DNA of 64,000 nucleotides. Origin: Amazonocrinis nigriterrae CENA67. GTDB taxonomy: Bacteria > Cyanobacteriota > Cyanobacteriia > Cyanobacteriales > Nostocaceae. Shown piece after piece: positions 24,882 to 35,700 of the stretch. The stretch's first letter is position 1. The number at the start of each line of letters is the position of its first letter. Under the pieces are notes generated by a model that saw only the letters and a program-made list of their open reading frames with translations, made no database searches and had not been told where the DNA came from. The DNA is taken from assembly GCF_016056305.1 (NCBI RefSeq), contig NZ_JAECZC010000007.1, forward strand, positions 129,805 through 193,804. Reading direction: 5' to 3'. The translations under genes were made by a program, and so were the position numbers.

Positions 24882-26300
24882 ATGAAGCAAAATATAAAAA
24901 AATGGATAAATATAGACTTATTTTCATTACGGTTACGTCTGACAATTGGGATTGGTACATTTTCAGCTTTAATATTGGGTAGTCTCGCTGCATGGACTAG
25001 TTGGAAAATGCAACAGATTTTAATTGATAGTCATAAACGGAATATAGAAGAAATCGCTGAACGCTTGCCGCATGATGTACAACTTTATAGTGAAATGATG
25101 CAACCTGAAACTGGATTGCAAAAGGCTATTAATAATTTGGCAAATACTAATACATTATTATGGGTAAAAAATAGTGATAATCAAATATTGGGAAAATCTG
25201 CAACTCTAGATTTATTACCTAATTCTACGGTAACTGAGTTAATGTCACTCACTCAGATGCAGATTAAACCCCAAGTTTATCAAGTTAACCAAAGCTACTT
25301 TATTTTGAGTAGTACTTCTTTGCAAGTGCAAGATAAGTTGCTGGGTAAGCTATTTGTAGTGCAAGATATTACCCGTGAACAAACTACGTTTGCAGCAATG
25401 GTTCAAAGTTTGAGTATTGTCAGTTTTGTAGCAATTATTGTACTAGTAATTACAATCGCACTTTATATTAGGCGTTCTCTACAACCACTGCTGCGGCTGA
25501 GTCAGATGACTTCTGTTATTTCTATAGAAGATTTAGGACAAGCACAACTATATCTTGATAACGCACCCAGCGAAGTCAAAGAATTAGCTCAAACTTTAAC
25601 TATGCTGTTATCGCGTCTCTCCCAATCTTGGCAGCAAGAACGAGAATTTGTCAGTAATGTTTCTCACGAGTTACGCACACCATTAACGATTGTACATGGT
25701 TACTTGCAAAGTGTTTTGCGGCGACAAAATAATCTAACAGAGGTTCAAGTAGAAGCTTTAGAAACTGCTGCATCACAAGCCGAACATACCATCCGGCTGC
25801 TACAAGATTTACTTGATTTAGCAAGAGCAGATAATGGTAGTTTACGCTTGCAGATAAAATTTTGTGTGCTAAATGATTTGGTTGAGGAAGTCGTTGTCAT
25901 GGCGCAGAAGTATTGCGATCGCTCGATTACAATTGAGTCAGCAACTTATCCAATTCAGGCAAAAGCAGACTACAATCGCTTGAAACAAGTATTACTAAAT
26001 TTGATTGATAATGCTGTTAAATATTCTGAAGATCATATGCCTGTAATTTTAAAGTTAAATCAGTTTGCTGATCACGCAGTTATTCAAGTTTGCGATCAAG
26101 GTTATGGTATTCCTTTACAACATCAAACACGCATTTTTGAGCGATTTTACCGTGTAGATGAATCTCGCAGTCATGCTACTGGAGGTAGTGGTTTAGGTTT
26201 ATCGATTGTCAAAACACTTGTAGAGGGTATGGGAGGTAATGTATCTGTGCAATCAAAGTTAGGGGAAGGAAGTATATTTACAATCACTTTACAAGCATAG
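24882..26300 (+). CDS. Membrane sensor histidine kinase
   Basis: This 472-residue protein has a first transmembrane helix near 18-40, an extracytoplasmic sensor of about 130 residues and a second helix near 172-194. HAMP and HisKA regions follow, with phosphoacceptor His262 in NVSHELRTPL, then a HATPase domain with N-box LIDNAVKYSE, DQGYGIP and GGSGLGLSIVKTL. It is followed after 68 nt by its OmpR-type regulator, so it is a complete two-component system. The sensor domain is not recognised; the stimulus is unknown. Organisation resembles the Nrs/Rpp-like metal or redox systems of cyanobacteria, but that is only an analogy. Confidence 0.92.
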   Translation: MKQNIKKWINIDLFSLRLRLTIGIGTFSALILGSLAAWTSWKMQQILIDSHKRNIEEIAERLPHDVQLYSEMMQPETGLQKAINNLANTNTLLWVKNSDNQILGKSATLDLLPNSTVTELMSLTQMQIKPQVYQVNQSYFILSSTSLQVQDKLLGKLFVVQDITREQTTFAAMVQSLSIVSFVAIIVLVITIALYIRRSLQPLLRLSQMTSVISIEDLGQAQLYLDNAPSEVKELAQTLTMLLSRLSQSWQQEREFVSNVSHELRTPLTIVHGYLQSVLRRQNNLTEVQVEALETAASQAEHTIRLLQDLLDLARADNGSLRLQIKFCVLNDLVEEVVVMAQKYCDRSITIESATYPIQAKADYNRLKQVLLNLIDNAVKYSEDHMPVILKLNQFADHAVIQVCDQGYGIPLQHQTRIFERFYRVDESRSHATGGSGLGLSIVKTLVEGMGGNVSVQSKLGEGSIFTITLQA

Positions 26301-26368
26301 TTATACCATTTTGAATTTTGGATTTTAGATTTTGGATTTTGGATTGTAAAAGAGTTAATTAATCAGCT

Positions 26369-27043
26369 ATGACAGCACATATCCTTTTGGTTGAAGATGA
26401 AGTCAAACTGGCGCGATTTCTGGAATTAGAACTTAGTAGCGAAGGTTACAAGATAAGTGTTGCACATAGTGGGATTGCTGCTTTGACCCTAGCAAGGGAG
26501 TTATCACCAGATTTAGCTATTCTTGATTGGATGTTGCCAGAATTGTCAGGCTTAGAAATTTGTCGCCGATTACGCGCTACTAATATTAATATACCAGTGA
26601 TTTTATTGACAGCAAAAGATGAAGTTAGCGATCGCGTGGCTGGTTTAGATGCGGGTGCTGATGATTATGTGGTCAAACCATTTAGTATTGAGGAACTGCT
26701 AGCTAGAATCCGCGCACATCTACGCCGCACTCAAGAACCCGATCAAGATATTTTGCAGTTTGAAGACTTGAGTTTAAATCATCGTACTCGCCAGGTTTAT
26801 CGAGGTAAGCGGGCAATTGAGTTAACAGCAAAAGAGTTTCACTTATTAGAGTATATGCTCTCCCACCCCCGTCAAGTGTTTACTAGAGATCAAATTCTAG
26901 AGAAAGTTTGGGGTTATGATTTTATGGGTGATTCCAATATTATCGAAGTTTATATCCGCTATCTGCGTCTCAAGCTGGAAGAAAATAACGAAAAACGCTT
27001 AATTCATACAGTACGTGGTGTGGGGTATGTGTTGCGAGAGTAG
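26369..27043 (+). CDS. OmpR-family response regulator, partner of the upstream kinase
   Basis: This 224-residue protein has a receiver with Asp53 (ILDWMLPE) and conserved Lys (YVVKPF), then a winged helix ending EVYIRYLRLKLEE and RGVGYVLRE. The DNA-recognition helix is canonical, in contrast to the paralogue at 17100-17774. The spacing from the kinase, with only a TTTTGGA heptamer repeat between them, supports cotranscription. Probable role: transcription activation on phosphorylation by the upstream kinase. Confidence 0.93.
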   Translation: MTAHILLVEDEVKLARFLELELSSEGYKISVAHSGIAALTLARELSPDLAILDWMLPELSGLEICRRLRATNINIPVILLTAKDEVSDRVAGLDAGADDYVVKPFSIEELLARIRAHLRRTQEPDQDILQFEDLSLNHRTRQVYRGKRAIELTAKEFHLLEYMLSHPRQVFTRDQILEKVWGYDFMGDSNIIEVYIRYLRLKLEENNEKRLIHTVRGVGYVLRE

Positions 27044-27051
27044 GAATACCC

Positions 27052-27240
27052 AATAATTCGTAATTCGTAATTCGTAATTCGTAATTAAGTAAACCTTAAA
27101 TTGTAGGGGAGCCAGTGCGTTGCGGAGGTTCCCTCCGTTGTAGCAACTGGCGTTGCGTTATAGCAACGCTTAACGCACCAAGAAAGATTCTGAATTATGA
27201 TTTTAACAACTGACAACTGACCACTGACAACTGACAACTA
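27052..27240. repeat. AATTCGT heptamers, palindromic repeat and GACAACT repeats
   Basis: Four to five AATTCGT heptamers (27055-27087) are followed by a palindromic unit at 27108-27156 (GGAGCCAGTGCGTTGCGGAG then a TCCCTCC hairpin). That unit matches the one at 2121-2172. A TAGCAACGCTTAACGCACC tail and GACAACTGACCACT repeats follow. Convergent genes flank it and no terminator beyond these hairpins is seen. Confidence 0.85.
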
Positions 27241-28815
27241 TTAACGCACTTCTTTAAGACTCTCAACTTGTTTGGTAAACAGTTCGGTAAACAAACTCAT
27301 AACAGTGCGTTCTTCACGTACTTTAATATTGGCACTGATTTCCATTCCTGACTGCAAGGTTATTGTTTTACCTTTTACATCCAGAAACTGCTTATTTAAA
27401 CTAATTCTGGCAGGGAATCGATAGTAATTATGTGTTTGGTCTGGTGGTAACGCGTCTGATCCTACCTCAAGCACTTCGCCTTTGATATCACCAAACTCAC
27501 TAAAGGGAAAGGTAGAAATTCTCACATCAACTTTCATACCTTTACGTACAAAACCAATATCTTTATTGGTAATAAAAACCTCACCTATATATTTATCATT
27601 AGGTACGATTTGCATCAGTTTTTCAGTGGTATTAGCCACAAAGCCTGGATTCTTGGCTTGCAAATCAAAAACTGTTCCTGCTACAGGAGCGTAAATTACT
27701 TGATATTTGAAATTCAATTCAGCTTGCGAAATTTTGCTATTAACATCTGCCAAATTCTGTTCATTCTCTAGCACAATTTTCATAAATTGGCTATCGATTT
27801 CGGCAATACGTTTTTTATTATCGCCTATCTTTTCCAAAATGGTTTTCCCAGAAACAGCGACAGTATTGTTTAACTCTTGTCGCCCTTTCTCAATATCAAA
27901 CTGTAGGCGTTTCTTTTCTTCAACTAATTGTGCGACTTCTGCTGCCAGATTTTGTACTTGTTGTTGTTGGTTAAGATACTGAAGCTGAGAGATACCACCG
28001 TCTTTTGATAAAATTTTCAGTCTATCTAAAATCTGCTGCTGAATAGCCAAACTAGATTTAGTATCTTCCAGTTTATATTCAGTTTGAGCAAACTGTTTTT
28101 TAATTTTTTCTACTTCCAATTGTGCCGCAGCAGCACGAGAATTTAATTCTGCTTGAGAAACTTGCAGACGTTCTTGTTCATCTACTCCCAGTCCTACACC
28201 GTTAGTAGAGTTTTTCAATTCAGTACGTAATAATTCATTTTCTGCAACTAATGCTGCCCTACTTTTCAATAGAAAAGCAGCATCTCTGGGTAATCTATCG
28301 CGTAAAAATTCTGCTTCTGATGCAATGGCAGAACTAGCTCCCATCAGACGGCGATAAAGCTGGTTTTCTTCCAGTAAAGCAGCACGAATTTTCTTTAATG
28401 AATTTAATTGTGCGACAGTAGCAACGCTTTCAAAAGTTAACAGTAAATCACCTTGTTTGACAGTTTGTCCATCTTTGACAAAAATTTCTTTGACTACTCC
28501 ACTAACAGGAGCTTGAACATCTTTAACTGTTCCTTCGGGCTTTAACTGACCAGTAGCAGGGACTACTTGCTCAATTTTGGCGAAACAAGCCCAGGTAATT
28601 CCAGCACAGGCTAACCCAATCAGAGTGATCATAATTGTGCGTGACCAAACTGGAGATTGGCGTAGGACAACAGATTGTTCAAAAATACTATCGTTTGGGT
28701 TAACTAAAGCTTTGTTAGCAGCGTGATTTGGAGATGGAACTAGTGAGGATTCTGTTTTTATGACCTTACCGTTGCCATTATCGTCATTGAGACGATTTCC
28801 ATTCATTTGAGTCAT
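27241..28815 (-). CDS. HlyD-family type I secretion membrane-fusion protein
   Basis: This 524-residue protein has a cytoplasmic N-terminus of about 60 residues and one membrane helix (IMITLIGLACAGITWACFAK). A lipoyl-like first half (KPEGTVKDVQAPVSGVVKEI), a long coiled-coil region (about 130-330, rich in Leu, Gln, Glu and Lys) and a second lipoyl half (VIYAPVAGTVFDL) follow. The C-terminal beta-barrel ends with SGMEISANIKVREERTVM, typical of HlyD. It bridges the inner-membrane ABC exporter to an outer-membrane TolC-type channel. It lies 79 nt downstream of the ABC gene and is cotranscribed. No TolC gene is in the window. Confidence 0.92.
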   Translation of the reverse strand: MTQMNGNRLNDDNGNGKVIKTESSLVPSPNHAANKALVNPNDSIFEQSVVLRQSPVWSRTIMITLIGLACAGITWACFAKIEQVVPATGQLKPEGTVKDVQAPVSGVVKEIFVKDGQTVKQGDLLLTFESVATVAQLNSLKKIRAALLEENQLYRRLMGASSAIASEAEFLRDRLPRDAAFLLKSRAALVAENELLRTELKNSTNGVGLGVDEQERLQVSQAELNSRAAAAQLEVEKIKKQFAQTEYKLEDTKSSLAIQQQILDRLKILSKDGGISQLQYLNQQQQVQNLAAEVAQLVEEKKRLQFDIEKGRQELNNTVAVSGKTILEKIGDNKKRIAEIDSQFMKIVLENEQNLADVNSKISQAELNFKYQVIYAPVAGTVFDLQAKNPGFVANTTEKLMQIVPNDKYIGEVFITNKDIGFVRKGMKVDVRISTFPFSEFGDIKGEVLEVGSDALPPDQTHNYYRFPARISLNKQFLDVKGKTITLQSGMEISANIKVREERTVMSLFTELFTKQVESLKEVR

Positions 28816-28835
28816 AGCGATTTCATCTTTTAGTT

Positions 28836-28875
28836 GTTAGTTGTCAGTTGTCAGTTGTCAGTTGTCAGTTGTTAG
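28836..28875. repeat. GTTGTCA heptamer array inside the ABC-hlyD operon
   Basis: Five or so TTGTCAG heptamers fill the 79-nt spacer between the ABC transporter and adaptor genes. Repeats placed inside an operon may alter coupling between the two products. Confidence 0.85.
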
Positions 28876-28894
28876 TGATCAGTCATCAAACCAT

Positions 28895-31800
28895 CTACAA
28901 ATTTACTTCTTGTTGTTGATACAGGTAATAATAATGACCTTTTGCAGCCATTAGTTCTTGATGGCTTCCTTGTTCTATAATCCTGCCGCCGTCCATGACA
29001 ACAATAACATCGGCATGGCTGACTGTGTTCAGACGATGGGTAATAAAAAATACTGTGTCTCCTTGAAATGCTCTAGCTAAATTCAGGCAGACTTGTCTTT
29101 CTGTGGGATAGTCTAAAGCGCTAGTTGCTTCGTCTAGAACTAACAGTTTTGGTCGTTGTAAAACAGAACGAGCGATCGCAATTCTCTGTCTTTGTCCACC
29201 GGAAAGTCCAGCACCGCGTTCTCCTACCCGCGTATTGTAACCGTTGGGCAAGCTCATGATAAACTCGTGGGCAGCTGCAACACGAGCGGCTTCAATAATT
29301 TCTTCTGTTGTGGCTTCTGGGTTCGTCAAAGCAATATTTTCTTGAACGGTGCCATCAAACAACAACGGTTCTTGGGGAACTACACCAATTTGTCGCCGCA
29401 GTGAATAAAGCTCCACTTTAGAAATATCGTAACCATCAATTAAAATCCTGCCGGATTCTACATCGTATAGCCTCAGCAGTAACTTCATCATGGTACTTTT
29501 ACCTGAACCACTTTGTCCGACAATGCCGATAAAATTCCCCGCAGCAAAATCAATATTTACATTGTTAAGTTGCATAGGGCCACTAGATGCAAACCGGAAG
29601 GAAACATTTTCATATTTCACTGCTCCGACAATGGCGGGTAAAGGAATATTGTTGCGGTCTATTTCAGCTTCTTGTGGTGTATCGACAATATCACTCAATC
29701 GTTCCAAAGACAAAGCTGTTTCTTGGAAGCTTTGCCAAAGTTGAGCTAGGCGCAATATGGGGCTGGTGACGTAACCTGAGATAATTCTAAAAGCAATTAA
29801 TTCCCCTAAAGTTAATTCGCCTTTGAGTACTAAATAAGCGCCTACCCACAAAACTAATAAACTGCTGAGTTTGTTGAGAAAGTTACTTGTAGAATTGGCG
29901 AGGGTAGAAGTCACAACGGTTTTAAAGCCAGCAGCTACATACCGTGCATAACGCTCTTGCCAGGAAAAGCGCGATCGCAATTCAATATTCTGCGCTTTCA
30001 CCGTTTGAATTCCTGACATTACCTCAACTAAATAAGATTGGGTTTCGGAGTTGCGTTCGGCTTTCCTGCGTAACTGTCTGCTAACAGTAGGAGAAGCTAT
30101 TAAAGTAATAATGATAAAAATTGGGATGGTTCCTAAACCTACCAAGGTGAGTTGCCAACTGTAAAACAACATCACGATAATATAAACCACTGAAAATACC
30201 GCATCTAACACTACTGTTAGTGCTGTCCCAGTGAGAAACTGCCGGATATTTTCTAATTCGTTGATGCGAGTGGCTAATTCACCTACAGGTCGGCGTTCAA
30301 AATAGCGTAGCGGTAGCCGTAGCATGTGGTCAATAATTTGCGACCCCAAACCCATATCAATCCGGTTAGTTGTATCGACAAATAAGTAAGTTCGTAATGT
30401 AGTGAGAATTGCTTCAAATACTCCAACTACTAATAGTAATAAACCCAAAACATTCAGGGTGCTAATACTATTTTGAACGATAACTTTATCGATAATTAAT
30501 TGAATCACCAACGGGTTGGCTAGAGCTGCCAACTGTACAAAGAAAGAAGCAATAAATACTTCTATCAGAACTCGGCGATGGCGTGACAAATAGGGGAGAA
30601 ACCACCGTAAACCGAAGCGTTCTTGAGGAGTTTGGTTGGTAGCTGCTAGCAGTAATACCCTAACTTGAGGCGGAAAATTGGCTTCATCAACCTCTAATCG
30701 TTCAAGTAATTGAGCAGGTTTACAGCGGATAATTCCTTGGGATGGTACAGCCACAACTACTTTATTCGCATCCGCTGCATATAAAACTGCATAACTATTA
30801 CCATAACGAATCAGTGCCGGTGTAGGAATACGTGTGATTGCAGCTTGTGGTAAGTCTACTAACTGCGCCTTTAGTCCGATTAATTCTCCTAGGTAAGCAC
30901 AAGCCTGGAATGATACATTACCTTGGCGTTTGAGTTGTTCATTTAAGATGCGACGAACCACTTCCCGACGAAACGGCATTTGTAAGTACTTCGCAACCAT
31001 TTGGAAACAGGCGAAAGTGGCATTTAATTCGCCTTTTCCTCTAAAAAATGGGTAATTTTTGTCTTTTTGTTTACCTTGTGATGAATAGGTTGTTGATTGG
31101 GTAAATTCTTCATCAGATGCGTAGGGAATTTCCACTTCATCTATAACAGTTGGTTCGGCATCGTTGACAATTACTTCTACCGGTTGTAACTGATGATGAT
31201 TATTATCTATAAATAATAAATCTGAGGGAATTAAACCAATTAAACGAGCCGGATTTGTTCCTTTAACTTCAATTACATTTTTGCCATCACTCAACTCTAA
31301 GGGAGAACCTGGAGGAAAATCTGTCACAGTTCCACCGCCACTGACAAACCAAATGCTGTCACTATCTAGTTGGTCAAATCGGGTTTTTCCAGGATTGAGG
31401 TAATGTACCTTGGCACCAGGTAAAGCTTTTTGTGTCAGTTCTTGGAGATTAATAGCGGCGTTAGCTTGCTTTTCCAACTGTAAACCCAGGATGTCGAAGA
31501 CCTCTACCACATGAGCGCTGTTTTGTCGAGCATTGGCAAAAGCTGGGTAAGCAGAAAAAAGACGTAAATATTCGGCTGTACTCAAGGTTAAACATACCAC
31601 TTCGTTGGAAGCGATCGCTGTCTCGCAAGCAACACCACGCAATAAACTAATTTCGCCGATAATTGACCCTGGTTGCAGCAACATTAAGGTAGTCGGAATT
31701 TGTGTTTGGGGATCGAATCCCAACAGCCGTACTTGACCTTCATAAATAATTGTTACTCGTTCGGGGATTGCTTCTTTACCAATAATTTTCTGACCTATAC

Positions 31801-31930
31801 GATAGCGCCAAGCTTGTAGTTGGTTTGATAAATTGGTTATCACCTCAGCTGGTAATTGGTTAAACCCTTCTAAGGTAGATAGGAATTCTTGAAAGGTATT
31901 CTTGATATAAGTCATGCTTGCTTGAGACAA
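28895..31930 (-). CDS. Type I secretion ABC transporter with cyclic-nucleotide-binding and C39-like domains
   Basis: This protein has 1011 residues. The N-terminal ~140 residues form a CNB/Crp-like domain (IIYEGQVRLLGF, PGSIIGEISLL). A C39-like domain follows at about 295-425, then six membrane helices (450-740) and an ABC ATPase: Walker A GQSGSGKST near 805, signature LSGGQRQR near 908, Walker B LLVLDEATS near 932, switch FITHRLNT. The C39-like domain lacks the protease residues: the expected D/E-C-G-x-A-C appears as NATFAC, the His site reads GNSYAVLYA and the Asp site VVVAVP. It is therefore a docking domain of HlyB type, expected to export unprocessed RTX-like proteins. It is divergent from the giant phosphoesterase gene. 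Confidence 0.92.
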   Translation of the reverse strand: MSQASMTYIKNTFQEFLSTLEGFNQLPAEVITNLSNQLQAWRYRIGQKIIGKEAIPERVTIIYEGQVRLLGFDPQTQIPTTLMLLQPGSIIGEISLLRGVACETAIASNEVVCLTLSTAEYLRLFSAYPAFANARQNSAHVVEVFDILGLQLEKQANAAINLQELTQKALPGAKVHYLNPGKTRFDQLDSDSIWFVSGGGTVTDFPPGSPLELSDGKNVIEVKGTNPARLIGLIPSDLLFIDNNHHQLQPVEVIVNDAEPTVIDEVEIPYASDEEFTQSTTYSSQGKQKDKNYPFFRGKGELNATFACFQMVAKYLQMPFRREVVRRILNEQLKRQGNVSFQACAYLGELIGLKAQLVDLPQAAITRIPTPALIRYGNSYAVLYAADANKVVVAVPSQGIIRCKPAQLLERLEVDEANFPPQVRVLLLAATNQTPQERFGLRWFLPYLSRHRRVLIEVFIASFFVQLAALANPLVIQLIIDKVIVQNSISTLNVLGLLLLVVGVFEAILTTLRTYLFVDTTNRIDMGLGSQIIDHMLRLPLRYFERRPVGELATRINELENIRQFLTGTALTVVLDAVFSVVYIIVMLFYSWQLTLVGLGTIPIFIIITLIASPTVSRQLRRKAERNSETQSYLVEVMSGIQTVKAQNIELRSRFSWQERYARYVAAGFKTVVTSTLANSTSNFLNKLSSLLVLWVGAYLVLKGELTLGELIAFRIISGYVTSPILRLAQLWQSFQETALSLERLSDIVDTPQEAEIDRNNIPLPAIVGAVKYENVSFRFASSGPMQLNNVNIDFAAGNFIGIVGQSGSGKSTMMKLLLRLYDVESGRILIDGYDISKVELYSLRRQIGVVPQEPLLFDGTVQENIALTNPEATTEEIIEAARVAAAHEFIMSLPNGYNTRVGERGAGLSGGQRQRIAIARSVLQRPKLLVLDEATSALDYPTERQVCLNLARAFQGDTVFFITHRLNTVSHADVIVVMDGGRIIEQGSHQELMAAKGHYYYLYQQQEVNL

Positions 31931-32484
31931 ATATAATTCGTAATTTTTGAGTTGAAAAACCCTACCTCTAGGGGCAGCTTTTAATCAAGAGAGGTTAGAA
32001 TCTCTATACTCTGAAGTTGTAGCAATTTTTGTAGGAAAACGATCACTATTCAATCTCTATTTGAGTTGGTGGTCAAACCTGTTGCGGTTGACTAGTAAAT
32101 GATATTTTCACTAAAGTTAGGCAGAATAGACAGTAATTTCACGGATACAACCAATTGTTTACAGGCTAGTTGCGCTTGTACCTACGTACGCTGAATCTGT
32201 GCGATCGCTTGGTTGATAAATATATTTTTGCTTATAAAAACTTCGATTCGGCAAATACATAATAATAAATCCACTCGTTAAAGTTAATGTCAGTTACCAC
32301 TAGGGGCTGTTACTGTTCACAAAATTATCACAACTTTTTGTTGAGATACACACTTAAGACAATATACTTAATATCATGTATTTTTTAATAGAAATTTAAT
32401 ACTTTTGCAATTTGCTTACTTTTACAGAACTAGCTCTTTCAAATAGGTAAAAATCCTCAAACAATTTACCGATTTGGGCTTTTT

Positions 32485-32556
32485 ACCTTGGTGTCTTAAT
32501 GTCTTAGTGGTTACAAAGTCACATTTTTAACCACAAAGGCACTAAGACACGAAGGT
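32485..32556. repeat. Dispersed inverted repeat (ACCTTGGTGTCTTA family)
   Basis: The left arm 32485-32512 (ACCTTGGTGTCTTAATGTCT and on) pairs imperfectly with 32529-32556 (AACCACAAAGGCACTAAGAC and on). This TTAGTG..CCACAAAGGCACTAAGACAC unit is a common cyanobacterial intergenic hairpin. It sits 160-230 nt upstream of the giant gene. Confidence 0.75.
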
Positions 32557-32566
32557 TTTTACTGAT

Positions 32567-32596
32567 TTTAACCTTGCGCTATCTGTTTCTTAATCT
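32567..32596 (+). promoter_or_regulatory. Candidate Pho box upstream of the giant phosphoesterase gene
   Basis: Three 8-mers sit at an exact 11-bp period: TTTAACCT (32567-32574), GCTATCTG (32578-32585) and CTTAATCT (32589-32596). The cyanobacterial PhoB/SphR box is three CTTAACCT-like repeats spaced by 3 bp. Units 1 and 3 each match seven of eight; the middle unit is poor. A GATAAT (32603-32608), a possible -10, follows. The location, 118 nt before the ATG of a phosphate-scavenging gene, fits. Prediction only. Confidence 0.45.
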
Positions 32597-32714
32597 AGCT
32601 GGGATAATTTGGGGTCGCTAAATCCAAATTCATACAGAGTTTTAAATTAAGGCTTTTGCCAGAAGTTAAGTAAATACCTATTTTGCTGGTCTGGAATCTA
32701 CCACAGAAATAACT

Positions 32715-35700
32715 ATGGTCACTACAACCACAATTCGCTTTTCTCAGTTCAACGCTTCCCTGAACCGCAACACTGATGGTCAGCTAGTCACTGATTTGTC
32801 TACCCCCAACAATGCCCAGGCTAAAGCCGTTGCAGAAATTATTCAACGCAGCAACCCAGATGTACTACTAATTAATGAGTTTGACTATTCCCCACAAGCA
32901 GTTCAACTATTCCAAGAAAATTACCTTGCAGTCAGTCAAAACGGTGCAACTCCTATTAATTATCCCTACGTTTATATTGCACCTTCCAACACTGGTGTTG
33001 CCTCTGGGTTTGACTTGAACAACGACGGCAAAGTAGTTACAACAATAGGCGCATCGGGATACGGTGATGATGCTTGGGGATTTGGCAATTTTCCCGGACA
33101 ATATGGGATGTTATTGTTATCTAAATATCCCATCGATACAGCCAATGTCCGCACTTTCCAAAACTTCCTTTGGCAAGATATGCCGGATTCTTTGCTGTCT
33201 ACCATCATTGATCCTACTACTAACACACCTTGGTACTCATCTGAAGAACAAAACGCCCTGCGTCTCTCTTCCAAGAGTCACTGGGATGTACCCATTCAGG
33301 TGAACGGCGAAACAATTCACGTCCTCGTCAGTCACCCCACTCCGCCTACTTTTGATGGGTCTGAAGACCGCAACGGCAAACGCAACCATGATGAAATTCG
33401 CTTTTGGGCAGACTACATTACCCCTGCTAAAGGTGATTACATCTACGATGATCATGGTAAAAATGGTGGGCTGGCTGCTGGTTCTAGCTTTGTGATTATG
33501 GGCGATCAAAATGCTGACCCTGTAGATGGTGATAGTTTTGACAATGCTGTTCGGCAACTATTGCAAAATCCAGGGATTAATACTAATGTTATCCCCACCA
33601 GTGCCGGCGCTGCCCAACAAGCACAGTTACAGGGTGGTGCAAACGCCAACCAAAAAGGCAATCCTTATTTTGATACCGCAGACTTTACTGATACGACTCC
33701 TGGAAACCTGCGGACAGATTACGTCTTACCGTCAGCAAACCTGCAAATTAAGGATTCAGCAGTTTTCTGGCCTGTGAATAGTGATGCAACCTTTCCTTTG
33801 GTAGGTACTTTTCCCTTTCCCAGTTCCGACCATCGTCTCGTGTGGGTAGATGTGGAGGTGGGGGCGACAGAAGCAGGTAAAACTATACCTAGCATAGGAT
33901 TTGCAGGACAAAGTACTTTCACCACCAGCTTTATACCCCCTGGTGCGGCGGGTATAGTCAATGGCACGGCAACTCGATTAGGCGGATTGTCTGGTGTGAC
34001 TTACGATGAGAAGAGCGATCGCTTCTATGCTATCTCAGACGATCGCTCGCAAATCGCCCCCGCCCGCTTTTATACGTTCACCAGTGACTCCAATGGCGTA
34101 ACCTTTACCAATGTCACTCCCCTCAAAGATACCGCTGGTAACTTTTTTACCGCCCTCAGCCTTGACCCGGAAGGCATCGCCTTAACCAACAATAATACTG
34201 TTTTCATCTCTTCTGAGGGTGAAGTTAATCCTAGTGCAGGTCGTGTTACCAATCCTTTCATCAAAGAGTTTTCTTTGACAACAGGAGAAGAATTGCGAAC
34301 ATTAACAGTACCTAAAAAATTCCTCCCCCAGGTAGAAGACACCAACGGCAACAATATTATAGACGCAGGTGATACGCAAACATCAGGCGTTCGCAATAAC
34401 TTGGCATTTGAAAGCCTCACCATCACACCAGACCAAAAGACTTTATATACTGCCACTGAAGAAGCTTTATTCCAAGATGGCCCGAGAGTATCCACCACCA
34501 CAGGCAGCCGTTCCCGGATTTTACAATACAACTTGCTGAGTGGACAACCAGAAAAGGAATATCTCTACATTACCGATGCAGCGGTGGAACCAAACCCGAC
34601 TACAGCCTTTACTGATAACGGCTTGGTGGACTTACTGGCAATTGATAATCGTGGTACCTTACTAGCATTGGAACGTTCTTTTGCCCAAGGCGTAGGTAAC
34701 ACAATCAAAATCTACGAAGTTACTTTACAGGGTGCAACCGACATCAGCAGCATCGATAGTTTGAGTGCAACTGAACTAGAAACTATCCAACCAGTACAAA
34801 AACGGTTGCTATTGAATTTAAATGACCTAGACTTACCCAATGGCACAGATAATATTGAAGGCATTAGCTTCGGCCCGAAATTAGCAGATGGTAGCCAGTC
34901 CATTGTGTTGGTAAGTGACAACAACTTTAGCGAATCGCAATTTACCCAAATTCTTACCTTGAGTGCAGATATCGTGAGTACCGCCACACCCACAGTAGAA
35001 ACTCGTCCTGATTTATTGGATGATGAGACATTACCCAGAGATCAGCGTGCCGATGCTGATGATCCTGCTATTTATGTGAATGCGGAAAACTCCGCCGACA
35101 GCTTGATTTTGACTTCAGTGAAAAATGCCGGTCTGCGAGTCTACAACTTGGCTGGTGAGTTGTTGCAAGAAGTAAATCCCGGTGGCATTCGCTACAACAA
35201 TATTGATTTGCAATACGGTTTTCAATTGGGCGGGGAATCTATAGATATAGCAGTAGCGAGCGATCGCCAAAACGATAAACTAGCAATCTTCAAAATTAAC
35301 CCCAATCCCAACACCCCAGGTGCATATTTAGAAGACATCACTGATAGCAGTATCGCAACTCTTTTCCAAGCATCACCCTTTAGCGAACCTTATTCTACAT
35401 CATCTCGCAGCGCCTATGGACTGACTATATACCGGAGTCCCAAAACTAACGATTACTACGTCTTTGTCAGTCGCCGCGAAACTGGAGATATAGCTCAAGT
35501 CAAACTCATTGACAAAGGCAATGGTAAAATCGGACATGAAAGAGTCCGGGAATTTACCATACCCACAACTGAAGGACGCAGCCCTCAAACTGAAGGCATG
35601 GTAGTAGACCAAGAAACCGGCTTTCTCTACATCGGACAAGAAGATGTGGGTATCTGGAAATTTGCAGCTGAACCAAATGGTAGTAATACTGGTCAGCTAA

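Larger units (their letters stand above)
31931..32714. other. 784-nt divergent promoter region
   Basis: This AT-rich region separates the exporter operon (leftward) from the giant phosphoesterase gene (rightward). It contains an HIP1 octamer (near 32201), a long imperfect inverted repeat (32485-32556) and a Pho-box-like triple repeat (32567-32596) close to the giant gene. No ORF with a ribosome site is present. Confidence 0.7.
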
